64,000 nucleotides of DNA from Nonomuraea spiralis (GCF_014648435.1 NZ_BMRC01000010.1:1-64000); one strand, 5' to 3'; counted from the first letter of the stretch, positions 25,164-33,650 are shown. A program made the numbers and translations. Notes: a model not told the origin generated them from the sequence alone.

Positions 25164-25838
25164 TCAGGTGACCTCGTCGACGTATTCGGCCAGGCGTTCC
25201 TCGTCCACGACGAGGAACGGGTCGGAGGTGGGCAGGACCAGGCCGGCGTCCTTGAATCGTTTGAGGAAGAAGCCGACCCGGGAGCGGGTGGTGCCGACCA
25301 TGCCGGAGAGTTCTTCCTGGGTGATGCGTTCCTCGATGGCGCGCACATTAGGCGCGCGGCGTTTACCGATTTTCCTGGATAAACGTAAGAGAACGGAGGC
25401 CAGGCGCTGTTCGCTGTCCATCGTGACCATTGTGGCGATCACTTCCTGCTGTTCCCGCAGGCGCAGCGCGAGATAGTCGATGAACCCGTCCATGAGCTCG
25501 TTCTCGGCCATCGCGGCACGGAAGCGGGTGGCCGGGATACGGCGGACCCAGGTGGTCCGCATGGCGGTCGCCGTTTCGCTGCGTTCGGCTCCGAGCAGCG
25601 AGGACTCGCCGAAGATGTCGCCCGCGGTGAAGATCGACAGTAGGCACTCCTTGCCGCACCGGGCGTACATCTGGGTCTTGATCTGACCGCTCTCGATCAC
25701 GTAGATGTTGCTGTCGCGCTGCCCGCAGTTGTAGATGTTGGCGCGCCTCGGCACGCGGACCGAGCAGGCTCCTGACGTGTCGTGCGAAATGAAGGTGCGG
25801 AGCCCGTCTCTTAGTCGCGCGACGTCGGATGACTCCAT
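25164..25838 (-). CDS. Crp/Fnr-family activator, LnmO-like cluster regulator
   Basis: 224 residues from ATG 25838, which has GAGGGG eight bases upstream (a GTG at 25853 is possible). Residues about 20-120 form a cyclic-nucleotide-binding-type beta-roll (IYVIESGQIKTQMYA, LSIFTAGDIFGESSLLG), followed by a dimerisation helix (MDGFIDYLALRLREQQEVIATM) and a C-terminal winged helix (ITQEELSGMVGTTRSRVGFFLKRFKDAGLV). The key cAMP-phosphate residues are not obvious, so the ligand may differ. Leinamycin biosynthesis is activated by a Crp/Fnr protein, LnmO. Position at the cluster border and the class II palindromes inside the cluster make this its probable activator. Confidence 0.8.
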   Translation of the reverse strand: MESSDVARLRDGLRTFISHDTSGACSVRVPRRANIYNCGQRDSNIYVIESGQIKTQMYARCGKECLLSIFTAGDIFGESSLLGAERSETATAMRTTWVRRIPATRFRAAMAENELMDGFIDYLALRLREQQEVIATMVTMDSEQRLASVLLRLSRKIGKRRAPNVRAIEERITQEELSGMVGTTRSRVGFFLKRFKDAGLVLPTSDPFLVVDEERLAEYVDEVT

Positions 25839-25912
25839 TGACCCGCCCCTCACATTTATGTCACGGCACCTTTGCCCCTACCCATCAATCGACTGATTAA
25901 CATGGTGCACCA

Positions 25913-25938
25913 CGATTCTCCGAGTTGACCGAGAATCG
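25913..25938. promoter_or_regulatory. Inverted repeat between the aminoacyl-shuttle gene and the regulator
   Basis: CGATTCTC and GAGAATCG (8 bp each, perfect) are separated by 10 bases, 22 bases past the stop of the Cys-nucleophile hydrolase gene and 75 bases upstream of the regulator ATG. It may terminate the 30888-25961 operon or be an operator for the regulator. It differs from the cluster palindrome. Confidence 0.4.
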
Positions 25939-25960
25939 CCAAGGAGGCGGTGTTTCGGAT

Positions 25961-27151
25961 TTATCGGACCACTGCGGAGTCAATAAAGTCGCGGGCCATA
26001 TTCATCAACTCCGGATCGTCGCCCTTGAAGAGCGAGATGTGGTCGCCGTGCGCCCTGACGTGCAGGATGGAGTCGGGCAGGGCTCCGGCCACCGCCTTGG
26101 AGCCCGCCGGGTGCGCGGTCTCGTCGTCCTGGCTGGTGACGACGAGGACGGGACGGTCGAGGCCCGGCAGCCAGGGGCTCACGTCGGTGCTCATGATCTC
26201 GCCGTTCAGGCGGCAGTAGCGGTGCAGGAGGCCGGGGGTCGCGTAGGGGTAGACCACCAGGTGCGCCAGGTCCGGAGGCACCGAGGAGAGCATCGTCTGG
26301 CAGAGCACGGGGTGGACGGCGGCGGCCCGGTCGGGGGCGGTCGCGCCCATCTCCATCAGTGCGGCCAGGTTCTGCTGGTGATGGGTACGGTCGGCGCCCG
26401 CCATGGCGGCGAAGTCGCCGTGCCAGAGGCTGAGGGAGTCCACGCGGGCGGGGTCGAGGTGCGCCGCGGCCAGGCCGACGACGGCTCCGCCGCACAGGCC
26501 CATCAGATGCGCGCGCCGCACGCCGAAGTGGTCCATGACCGCGAAAAGGTCGCCGGCCTGCGCCGTGACCGCCGCGTCCGGAAGTCCGCCGGCTCGGGCG
26601 CCGGGGGCGGGGGCCGGATTGCCGGCTCGGATGCCGGGGTCAGGGCCCCGGGGTGTTTCCAGGGCGAACAGGTCGCGGGTTTCCCAGGTGATGACGTGGT
26701 GGGTGCGGGACAGGAAGCGCATCCACTGTTCGCACAGGCGGGCCGGCATGCCGCAGGCGGACACGATCACGACGGCCGGGGACGCCGGGTCGCCGGCCGT
26801 GTACGCGGGCAGCGGCGGCCCGCCGCCCGCGGGTTCGACCTCGTCGCGTACGCACAGGCCCTCGAAGCCGTCCTGCGCCGCGCCGTCCACGACCTCGTCG
26901 ATGACGGCCGGCGGCAGGTCCTCCCCCATGCCGTCGCGGAGTGCGAGGTGGTCGCTGACCAGGCGTTCGAAGGTGTCGAGCGCATTGCGGTCGTCCAGGG
27001 CGAAGTCCGGTGCGCCCAGCCGTCGGGTCACACGGCCCAAGAGGGAGGCGAGGCCGGGCGGGCCGGCCAGGCGCACCGGATGTCGCAGGACGTCCACCAG
27101 CGGCCGCGCGTCCTGCACGGCCCGGGTCAGACGTCTCAGTTCGGCGGCCAC
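25961..27151 (-). CDS. SyrC/CmaE-like aminoacyl transferase (Cys-nucleophile alpha/beta hydrolase)
   Basis: 396 residues, GTG start. An N-terminal extension of about 115 residues precedes an alpha/beta-hydrolase core: VVIVSACGMPARLCEQW, ITWETRDLFAL, nucleophile elbow GLCGGAVVG with Cys220 where esterases have Ser, acid region VTSQDDETAH and the final His in HGDHISLF. In syringomycin and coronatine pathways such Cys enzymes (SyrC, CmaE) move an aminoacyl group from the stand-alone carrier protein where it was chlorinated to the next carrier. Halogenase and A-T genes directly upstream give the same context, so transfer of (chloro)threonyl is inferred. A type II thioesterase role is less likely. 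Confidence 0.78.
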   Translation of the reverse strand: MAAELRRLTRAVQDARPLVDVLRHPVRLAGPPGLASLLGRVTRRLGAPDFALDDRNALDTFERLVSDHLALRDGMGEDLPPAVIDEVVDGAAQDGFEGLCVRDEVEPAGGGPPLPAYTAGDPASPAVVIVSACGMPARLCEQWMRFLSRTHHVITWETRDLFALETPRGPDPGIRAGNPAPAPGARAGGLPDAAVTAQAGDLFAVMDHFGVRRAHLMGLCGGAVVGLAAAHLDPARVDSLSLWHGDFAAMAGADRTHHQQNLAALMEMGATAPDRAAAVHPVLCQTMLSSVPPDLAHLVVYPYATPGLLHRYCRLNGEIMSTDVSPWLPGLDRPVLVVTSQDDETAHPAGSKAVAGALPDSILHVRAHGDHISLFKGDDPELMNMARDFIDSAVVR

Positions 27152-27301
27152 GAGATGATCACCGCATTCCGTGGGTTGTGAGAGGTCGCGACGCCGCGGC
27201 CCGTCGTGCGCGGCCGGTCGCGCCGCCCGTGGCGAGTGGTCATGAAGGCCGGCCCGGGTGCGTGGTCGTGCAGGTCAGCCTGTGGTGGGCGGTCATGGCG
27301 G

Positions 27302-28249
27302 TCAGCGGGTGGTGAAGGGGTGGCCGGTGGTGGTGGCGGTGGCCAGGCGGTTGCGCGCGTTGTCGTTCCGGCCGGCCACCAGGACCGCGCCGTACCGGTC
27401 GAGGCTGACGCGGCCGCCGTACTCCTCGATCTCGTCGGTGTCGGGGTAGACGTCCACCTTGGTCGGTACGTACCGAGCCGCGAACCCGAGGCGCATCTCG
27501 TCGGAGAGGCCCTTGTGCGGCAGCGAGGCGTGCATGAGCGTCGACCAGAACAGGATGGCCTCGCCCGGCCGCATGACCATGGAGACGGCCTGCGACTCGT
27601 CGGGCTTCCAGTCGGGGTCGATCTGGAGGTCGCGGTAGTCGTAGCCGAAGAAGCCGCGCCGCACGCCGTCCTTGTCCTCCTGGTTGATCTTGTTGGGGTC
27701 GTAGTGCATGCGCTTGGTCTCGTCGTAGAACATCGTCTCGTGCGTGCCGGGGATGAACTGCAGGCAGCCGGTCTCCTCGTTCGCCTCGGTGAAGGCGGTC
27801 CACACGGTGATGGTGCCGCCGAACTCCTCCGCCTGCGGCCAGACGATCTGCGGTTTGCCCGAGGCGTTGGCGAACGTGTCGGCCTGGTGCCAGTCGGTGC
27901 CCTCGTCGCCGGGGTACTTGGGGAAGAACTCGGTGCGCCAGCAGAGCACGTCCGGGCCGAGCACACTGGCCACGCGGTCCACGATCTGCGGACGGCTGAT
28001 GTGGTCGGCCAGGAAGCCGGAGTCCAGGTGCCGGTCGTAGTTGGAGATGTTGGTGTTGCCCGAAGAGGCGGCTTCGTCCTGGTAGACGGCGTTGCCGCGG
28101 TCCATGAGCCGCATACGTTCGCGCCGCCAGTTCCGGCGCATCTCGTCGACCTCGTAGACCTTGAACGGCCCGAAGTACCCCTGGGTGTGGAAGGTCTTCA
28201 GCTCCTCGGGGGTCATCGCGTGCGCGCCGCGCACCGTGGTCTCGTGCAT
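27302..28249 (-). CDS. SyrB2-type non-heme Fe(II)/2-oxoglutarate halogenase
   Basis: 315 residues. The iron-binding site reads DWHQADTF: His121 and Ala123 replace the HxD/E pair of hydroxylases, leaving a coordination place for chloride. The distal His240 (FWSTLMHASLPH) and the 2-oxoglutarate Arg253 (EMRLGFAARY) keep the SyrB2 spacing (116/118/235/248, all shifted by five). Long stretches such as TEFFPKYPGDEGTDW and TITVWTAFTEAN are almost the SyrB2 sequence as I recall it. Such enzymes chlorinate the methyl group of an amino acid held on a carrier protein; the partner A-T gene ends 3 bases upstream. Predicted product: 4-chloro-threonyl-S-T. Confidence 0.93.
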   Translation of the reverse strand: MHETTVRGAHAMTPEELKTFHTQGYFGPFKVYEVDEMRRNWRRERMRLMDRGNAVYQDEAASSGNTNISNYDRHLDSGFLADHISRPQIVDRVASVLGPDVLCWRTEFFPKYPGDEGTDWHQADTFANASGKPQIVWPQAEEFGGTITVWTAFTEANEETGCLQFIPGTHETMFYDETKRMHYDPNKINQEDKDGVRRGFFGYDYRDLQIDPDWKPDESQAVSMVMRPGEAILFWSTLMHASLPHKGLSDEMRLGFAARYVPTKVDVYPDTDEIEEYGGRVSLDRYGAVLVAGRNDNARNRLATATTTGHPFTTR

Positions 28250-28252
28250 GGT

Positions 28253-29989
28253 CTATCCCCTCACGGTCAGTCGTTCCTCGACGCAGGAGGCCAGGCAGGC
28301 GACCGACGCCTCCTCCTCCAGTTCGCGTCCGGTCAGCTCCAGGCCGAAGCGTTCGTTCACCTGGGCGATGATGCGGGTCATCGCCAGCGAGGTGGCGCCC
28401 AGGTCGAACAGGTCCACCCGGGGTGGCACCTCGTCGCGTTCGAGCACGTCCTCGGCGATGCGCTGCACGACCTTGGCGGCCGACGATGCCTGCGCGGACC
28501 TGGCCAGAGCGGCGCGGTCCGCCTTTCCCTGCGGCGTCATGGGGATCTCCGACACGATGTGGTAGGTGGACGGGCGGGCGTGCGCCGGCAGCCGGCTCGC
28601 GGCCCGCTCGGTGAGCTGTCCGGTCAGGTCCGGCCCGGGTTCGCCGTCCGGTACGACGAAGGCCAGCAGCCGTACGTCGCCCTCTCCGTAGTCGCGGTGG
28701 GTCACCACCGCGTGGGCGACCCGCGGATGGCCCAGGAGGCACAACTCGATCTCCCTGGGCTCCAGGCGGAATCCGCGCACCTTGATCTGGTCGTCGGACC
28801 GCCCGAGGTAGGCGTACTCGCCGCCGGGCAGGCGGGTGACGACGTCGCCGGAGTCGTAGCGGCGGCCGCCGTCCGGCAGGACCGCGAAGCGCTCGGCGGT
28901 CAGCTCGGGCCGGTCGAGGTAGCCGCGGGCGAGCCCGGGGCCGGAGACGTGCAGGTTGCCGGTGGTGGCCGGGCGTCCGCGTTCGTCGAGCACGTCGAGC
29001 CGGAGGTCCGGGACGGGCACGCCGATCGGGCTCAGCTCCGGGTGGTCGAGGTCGGCCGCGCGGACGCGGCGGTAGGTCACGTGGACGGTGGTCTCGGTGA
29101 TGCCGTACATGTTGACGAGGTGCGGGCGGTCGTCGCCGTAGCGGGCGATCCACGGCCCGAGCAGGTCGACGTCGAGGCGCTCGCCGCCGAAGACGACCTG
29201 CCGCAGCCGGTACGGCGTGGGCCGCTCCTGCCGGGCGTCGGCCGCCACCAGGTGCCGGAAGGCGGAGGGCGTCTGGTTGAGCACGGTGACGCCCTCCGCC
29301 ACCAGCAGGCGGCGCAGCGCCTCCGGCGACCTGGCCACTTCGGCCGGCACGATCACCAGCCGGCCGCCGTACAGCAGCGCCCCCCAGATCTCCCACACCG
29401 AGAAGTCGAAGCTGACGGAGTGGAAGAGCGTCCAGACGTCGTCGTCGCCGAAGCCGAACCAGTGCTCGGTCCGCTCCAGGAGGCGTACGACGTTGCGGTG
29501 CTCGACCAGCACCCCCTTGGGCGCGCCGGTCGAGCCCGAGGTGTAGATGACGTAGGCCAGGTCCTCGTCGCGGGCCGTGGCGACCGGGCGGCCCTCGGGC
29601 GGCTCGGCGTCGGCGAGCACGATCCGGTCCGGCGGCACGCCGCCGAGCCGGCCGGCCACGTCCGACGTGGTGACGACCGTGCCCACGCCGCTGTCGTCCA
29701 GCAGGTACGCGATCCGCTCCGCCGGGTATGCCGGGTCGATCGGCACGTACGCGCCGCCCGCCTTGAGTATCGCCAGCAGCCCCGCCAGCAGGTCGATGCC
29801 GCGTTCCGCGCAGAGCCCCACCAGCACGCCGGGACCGGTGCCCGCGGCCTGGAGCAGGCAGGCGAGCCGGTCGGACCGGGCGTCCAGGTCACCGTAGGAG
29901 ATCTCCTCGGCGCCGCAGGTCACGGCGATCCGGTCGGGCGCCTTCGCGGCCCGATCGGCGAAGATCTCGTGCAGGCAGCGGCCGGTCAT
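28253..29989 (-). CDS. SyrB1-like A-T didomain, threonine-specific
   Basis: 578 residues. Adenylation domain (about 1-495) with core motifs YVIYTSGSTGAPKGV, FDFSVWEIWG, NMYGITETT, YDSGDVVTRLPGG and the catalytic Lys in TPQGKADR. Specificity residues read by alignment to GrsA numbering: D235 F236 W239 N278 V299 G301 M322 V330 H331 K517, i.e. DFWNVGMVHK, the threonine code. A carrier domain follows (about 500-575) with FDLGATSLAM holding the phosphopantetheine Ser. No condensation domain: this is a stand-alone loading station like SyrB1. ATGA overlap with the gene upstream and 3-base gap to the halogenase show a tight operon. Confidence 0.92.
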   Translation of the reverse strand: MTGRCLHEIFADRAAKAPDRIAVTCGAEEISYGDLDARSDRLACLLQAAGTGPGVLVGLCAERGIDLLAGLLAILKAGGAYVPIDPAYPAERIAYLLDDSGVGTVVTTSDVAGRLGGVPPDRIVLADAEPPEGRPVATARDEDLAYVIYTSGSTGAPKGVLVEHRNVVRLLERTEHWFGFGDDDVWTLFHSVSFDFSVWEIWGALLYGGRLVIVPAEVARSPEALRRLLVAEGVTVLNQTPSAFRHLVAADARQERPTPYRLRQVVFGGERLDVDLLGPWIARYGDDRPHLVNMYGITETTVHVTYRRVRAADLDHPELSPIGVPVPDLRLDVLDERGRPATTGNLHVSGPGLARGYLDRPELTAERFAVLPDGGRRYDSGDVVTRLPGGEYAYLGRSDDQIKVRGFRLEPREIELCLLGHPRVAHAVVTHRDYGEGDVRLLAFVVPDGEPGPDLTGQLTERAASRLPAHARPSTYHIVSEIPMTPQGKADRAALARSAQASSAAKVVQRIAEDVLERDEVPPRVDLFDLGATSLAMTRIIAQVNERFGLELTGRELEEEASVACLASCVEERLTVRG

Positions 29990-30888
29990 GTCGCGTACAT
30001 CCCCCAGTGGTGCGGGGTGAGGCCGGTGTCGGTCATGCTGCCGGGCACGAACATCCTGGCCCAGGTGCCGCCGCCGCGCTCGGGCGCGATGCGTTCCTGG
30101 AAGTACAGGTCCCGCACCTTCTCGTCCTTCACGTGCAGCGCCAGGACCTTGTAGTAGGTGCTCAGCGACTTCATGTGGATGAGCCAGTGGATGCGGTCGG
30201 CCGCGCCGAAGGCCTCCTCGTAGACGAAGACGGTCGCCTCGCCGGGCAGGTTCTCGTTGATGGACTCGGCGGCCTCGCGGGCGAACGTGCGCCCCTCGGA
30301 CCGGAAGTCGTAGTCGAGCTGGGCCGTGCGGTGCAGCAGCAGGCCGCAGTTGCCCGAGTGGACGAGCTGCTCGTAGGGCTGCGGCACCTGCTCGCGGGCG
30401 CCGGGCAACCCGGTGATCTCGCCCTGCTGCTGGTAGACCGTGGACTGCTTCTCGCGTTCGCCGTCGACCTTGGTGCCGTACATGCCCCAGAACTGCGGCA
30501 GCAGCACGGTCTCGGTCATGCTGCCGTCGACGAAGATCTCGTCCCAGCCGCTGTCGGCGGTGTTGTCACGGTACTCGCCGTCGGAGGTGCCCATGTGCAC
30601 CATCCGCTCGTACGCGTGCAGCGAGCTGAGGTGGATCAGCCAGTGCAGCCGGTCCTTGGTCCCGAACGTCTCCTCGTACAGGAAGACGCTGGCGACCCCG
30701 ACCTGCTTGGCGGTCACCATCTCCGCCATCATCCGGGCGAACTTGCGCCCTTTGGCGTGGGAGCCGTTCCTGACCTGTGCGGTCCGCTCGACGATCACGC
30801 CGGCCGTGGCCGAGTTGATCAGATCCGCCGCGGGCACCGAGGTCTGGTGCTCGGCGGGCGGGATGACGGGATTCGGGTTGGTCATCAT
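29986..30888 (-). CDS. Tandem-repeat protein of unknown function, first gene of the halogenation operon
   Basis: 300 residues from ATG 30888, preceded by GGAGTGGA. The protein is an internal duplication of about 130 residues: both halves contain an 'hhxRTAQ' strand, VFLYEETFGTKDRLHWLIHLSSL or VFVYEEAFGAADRIHWLIHMKSL, and end in GSMTxTxLxPxxWGMY. The arrangement recalls dimeric alpha/beta-barrel (NIPSNAP/Dabb-like) or other two-module enzymes, but I do not recognise a characterised family. Its stop overlaps the A-T start (ATGA). The position suggests a step on the chlorinated threonine, for example dehydrochlorination or cyclisation; this is conjecture. Confidence 0.7.
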   Translation of the reverse strand: MMTNPNPVIPPAEHQTSVPAADLINSATAGVIVERTAQVRNGSHAKGRKFARMMAEMVTAKQVGVASVFLYEETFGTKDRLHWLIHLSSLHAYERMVHMGTSDGEYRDNTADSGWDEIFVDGSMTETVLLPQFWGMYGTKVDGEREKQSTVYQQQGEITGLPGAREQVPQPYEQLVHSGNCGLLLHRTAQLDYDFRSEGRTFAREAAESINENLPGEATVFVYEEAFGAADRIHWLIHMKSLSTYYKVLALHVKDEKVRDLYFQERIAPERGGGTWARMFVPGSMTDTGLTPHHWGMYAT

Positions 30889-30916
30889 TCCACTCCGTCT
30901 GTCGGACTTGTCCGTC

Positions 30917-30961
30917 ACGCTAATGAGAGGGCCGCCGTGCTGCCTGCTCAAAAGTGAGCAG
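30917..30961 (-). promoter_or_regulatory. Activator palindrome and -10 box of the halogenation operon
   Basis: CTGCTCA-AAAG-TGAGCAG at 30944-30961 on the plus strand, followed on the minus strand by 21 bases and TAGCGT (30922-30917), a TANNNT -10 box. The predicted transcript start is about 20 bases upstream of the ribosome-binding site and ATG 30888. The palindrome is centred near -42. Confidence 0.75.
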
Positions 30962-30966
30962 GGGCT

Positions 30967-32340
30967 TCACAGCGGGATGTTGGTGTGGTCGCCGCGCAGC
31001 GGCGCGGCCTTGAGCAGGGCCTCGGCGAGCCGCCGCCGGGTGCCGGCGGGCTCGATCACCTCGTCCACGACGCCGATCTCCACGGCCTTGCCGACGCCGC
31101 CGGCCTCCCGCTCGTGCTCGGCGACGAGCCGGCGGCGCAGCTCCTCGCGCCCGTCCTCCGGGCCGTCGCGCAGCTTCCTGCGGTGCAGGATGTCCACGGC
31201 CGCCTCGGCGCCCATGACGGCCACCTCGGCGGTGGGCCAGGCGAACACCGCCGAGGCGCCCAGGGCGCGGGAGTTCATGGCGACGTACGCGCCGCCGTAG
31301 GACTTGCGCAGCACCAGCGTCACCCGGGGCACGACGGCCTCGGCGAAGGCGTGCAGCAGCTTGGCGCCGCGCCGGACCACGCCGTCCCACTCCTGCCGGA
31401 CGCCGGGCAGGTAGCCGGGCACGTCCACGAGCACGACGAGCGGCACGCCGAGCGAGTCACACATGCGTACGAACCGGGCGGCCTTCTCGGCGGCGGCCGC
31501 GTCGAGGCAGCCGCCCTTGCGCAGGGGGTTGTTGGCGATGACGCCGACCGTCCTGCCGGTCAGCCGGCCGAGCGTGGTGACGAGGTTGGGCGCCCACTTC
31601 GGGTGCAGTTCCTCGCCGGGGCCGTCGAGCAGCCGGGCGAGGATGGGATGCACGTCGTACGCGCGGTTGGCGCGTTCGGGCAGCAGGTCACCGAGCCCGG
31701 GGTCGGCGGCGGCCAGGTCGGGACACGGCTCGCCCTGGTCGCCGAGCAGGGTCGTGATCCGGCGGGCGGAGCCGATGGCGCCCTCGTCGTCCGGGGCGGT
31801 CAGGTGGGCCAGGCCGCTGCGCCTGCTGTGCGGGTCGGGGCCGCCCAGGCGTTCCATGTCGACGTCCTCGCCGGTGACCTTGCGTACGACGTCCGGGCCG
31901 GTGACGAAGACGCGCCCGTGCTCGCTCATGATCACCACGTCGGTCAGCGCCGGGCCGTAGGCCGCGCCGCCGGCGGCGGGACCGAGCACGACGGAGATCT
32001 GCGGGACGGCGCCGGAGGCCCGGACCATCGCGGCGAACACCTGGCCGACGCCGTCCAGCGCGGTGACGCCCTCGCCCAGCCGCGCGCCGCCGGAGTGCCA
32101 GAGGCCGACGACGGGCACCCGCTCGCGTACCCCGATGTCGATGGCCCCGACGATGCCGGCGCAGCCCTCGGCGCCCATCGCGCCGCCCATGCGGCCGGGG
32201 TCGGTCGCGTAGGCGACGGCCGGGCCGCCGCCGATGTCGCCCCGGGCGGCCAGCACGCCGCAGCCGTCGTCGCCCGGCAGCGGCCGTACGGTTCCGGGGT
32301 CGAAGAGCACGCGGAACCGGTCCCGCGGGTCACGGTTCAT
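30967..32340 (-). CDS. Acyl-CoA carboxylase carboxyltransferase subunit (beta/AccD type)
   Basis: 457 residues. Both crotonase-like halves are present: N-terminal AIDIGVRERVPVVGLWHSGGARLGEGV and VLGPAAGGAAYGPALTDVVIM; C-terminal KAARFVRMCDSLGVPLVVLVDVPGYLPG and RKSYGGAYVAMNSRALGASAVFAWPTAEVAVMGAEAAVDI. It would make malonyl- or methylmalonyl-CoA together with a biotinylated subunit from elsewhere. The residue position that sets acetyl versus propionyl preference cannot be judged safely by eye. Overlaps the P450 stop (ATGA), so it is cotranscribed with it. In the cluster it may supply extender units, or methylmalonyl-CoA for the LnmK-like enzyme. Confidence 0.88.
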   Translation of the reverse strand: MNRDPRDRFRVLFDPGTVRPLPGDDGCGVLAARGDIGGGPAVAYATDPGRMGGAMGAEGCAGIVGAIDIGVRERVPVVGLWHSGGARLGEGVTALDGVGQVFAAMVRASGAVPQISVVLGPAAGGAAYGPALTDVVIMSEHGRVFVTGPDVVRKVTGEDVDMERLGGPDPHSRRSGLAHLTAPDDEGAIGSARRITTLLGDQGEPCPDLAAADPGLGDLLPERANRAYDVHPILARLLDGPGEELHPKWAPNLVTTLGRLTGRTVGVIANNPLRKGGCLDAAAAEKAARFVRMCDSLGVPLVVLVDVPGYLPGVRQEWDGVVRRGAKLLHAFAEAVVPRVTLVLRKSYGGAYVAMNSRALGASAVFAWPTAEVAVMGAEAAVDILHRRKLRDGPEDGREELRRRLVAEHEREAGGVGKAVEIGVVDEVIEPAGTRRRLAEALLKAAPLRGDHTNIPL

Positions 32341-33530
32341 CCCCAGGTCACCGGGAGCGCGTGGACGCCGTACACGAACATGTCGGAGCGGAAGGGCACC
32401 TCGTCGAGCGGCACCGCCAGGCGCAGCCCGGGAAGCCGGTCGAACAGGACGGACCAGGCGATCTCCAGCTGGGCGCGGGCCAGGAGCTGGCCCATGCACT
32501 GGTGGATGCCGAAGCCGAAGGACAGGTGCTCCTGCCGTCCGGCGAGGTCGCCGAACCGGCCGAAGTCGAGCCGGTCGGGGTCGGCCCAGACCTCCTCGTC
32601 GCGGTTGGCCGCGGCCAGCACCACGACCACGCCCTCGCCCTGCCTGATGAGCCGGCCGCCGACCTCGACGTCGGTGGTGGCGGCGCGGCGGGCGCCGTAG
32701 TCGATGACGGTCTGGTGGCGGATGACCTCCTCGATGGCGGCGGGCAGCGCCTCGGGCCGTTCGCGCAGCTCGGCCAGGCGGTCGGGGCTCTCCAGCAGCG
32801 CCACGGTGCCGACGCCGATCTGGTTGGCGATGGTCTCGTACCCGGCCACCATCAGCAGCGTCGCGACGCCGACGACCTCCTCGCGGGTGACCTTGGCCGC
32901 CTCCCGGTGCGCGCCGAGGCGGCTGAGCAGGTCGTCCGCGGGCTGCCGTTCGCGCTCGGCCACCAGCCGTTCCAGGTAGTGGCGCAGGTCCTGGCGGACC
33001 TTCATGCGCTGCTCGGGTTCCACGTTGCGGTCGCCGATGACCTTGGTGGTCTCGTGGAAGTAGTCGCGGTCCTCGTACGGCACCCCGAGCAGCTCGGTGA
33101 TGACCTGCGACGGCAGCGGCAGGGCCAGCGCCTCGACCAGGTCCGCCGGCGGCCCCTGGGCGGCCATGTCCTCGACGAGCGTCCCGGCGATGCGCCGGAT
33201 GGCCGGGCGCAGCGCCTCGACCCGCCGGCGGTTGAACTCCGGCAGCAGCAGGCGGCGCAGCCGCGAGTGGTCGGGCGGGTCCATCCTGATGAAGGTGCCC
33301 GGCCCGGGAGGTTGCGAGGTGAGCCGGGCCGGGAAGCCGGGGGTGGCGAAGTCGGAGCTGAACCGGGCGTCGCCGAGCACGGCGCGGGCGTCCTCGTACC
33401 GCGTCACCAGCCAGACCTCGCTCCCGTCGAAGTCCAGCCGCACGCGCGTGATGGGCCGCCCCGCCTGCAGCTCCCGGTACTCGGACGGCGGATCCAGCGG
33501 GCACGTCCTGGGGATGGGGTAGGAGTCCAT
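32337..33530 (-). CDS. Cytochrome P450
   Basis: 397 residues. Heme-binding loop SFGFGIHQCMGQLLAR, ExxR in EEVIRH, and the I-helix stretch LLMVAGYETIANQI with Glu-Thr where most have Asp/Glu-Thr-Thr. Size and N-terminus (no membrane anchor) fit bacterial CYP105/107-like monooxygenases. Redox partners are not in the window. It heads the operon P450-carboxyltransferase, transcribed from the 33563-33580 palindrome promoter. A tailoring hydroxylation or epoxidation of the polyketide is likely; leinamycin loci also encode P450s. Confidence 0.9.
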   Translation of the reverse strand: MDSYPIPRTCPLDPPSEYRELQAGRPITRVRLDFDGSEVWLVTRYEDARAVLGDARFSSDFATPGFPARLTSQPPGPGTFIRMDPPDHSRLRRLLLPEFNRRRVEALRPAIRRIAGTLVEDMAAQGPPADLVEALALPLPSQVITELLGVPYEDRDYFHETTKVIGDRNVEPEQRMKVRQDLRHYLERLVAERERQPADDLLSRLGAHREAAKVTREEVVGVATLLMVAGYETIANQIGVGTVALLESPDRLAELRERPEALPAAIEEVIRHQTVIDYGARRAATTDVEVGGRLIRQGEGVVVVLAAANRDEEVWADPDRLDFGRFGDLAGRQEHLSFGFGIHQCMGQLLARAQLEIAWSVLFDRLPGLRLAVPLDEVPFRSDMFVYGVHALPVTWG

Positions 33531-33536
33531 GCCAGC

Positions 33537-33580
33537 AGCCTCGCCCGCGCGCCCGCGCCCGTCTGCTCAACTGTGAGCAG
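33537..33580 (-). promoter_or_regulatory. Activator palindrome and -10 box of the P450 operon
   Basis: CTGCTCA-ACTG-TGAGCAG at 33563-33580, 20 bases, then GAGGCT (33542-33537) with the conserved A and T of a -10 box. If the A of ATG 33530 is +1, the palindrome is centred at exactly -41.5 and the mRNA is leaderless. An alternative reading is GAGG as a Shine-Dalgarno. Confidence 0.65.
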
Positions 33581-33610
33581 GCGCAGCGAGGGGTAGGGCG
33601 GGCACGGCGA

Positions 33611-33636
33611 TGGCGGGGCCGCGTACGGCCCCGCCA
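33611..33636. terminator. Hairpin downstream of the MFS exporter
   Basis: TGGCGGGGCC / GGCCCCGCCA form a perfect 10-bp stem around GCGTAC, 15 bases beyond the MFS stop codon. It separates the exporter transcript from the P450 promoter. Confidence 0.65.
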
Positions 33637-33650
33637 CCCGTGGAACGGGG

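Noticed and set aside
25961..27151. Type II thioesterase or ordinary esterase
   Set aside because: The nucleophile position is Cys (GLCGGA), there is a long N-terminal extension, and the gene sits with the halogenase and Thr A-T genes, as for SyrC/CmaE.
27302..28249. Phytanoyl-CoA-type hydroxylase
   Set aside because: The third iron ligand (Asp/Glu) is Ala (HQA), and residue spacing equals that of SyrB2.
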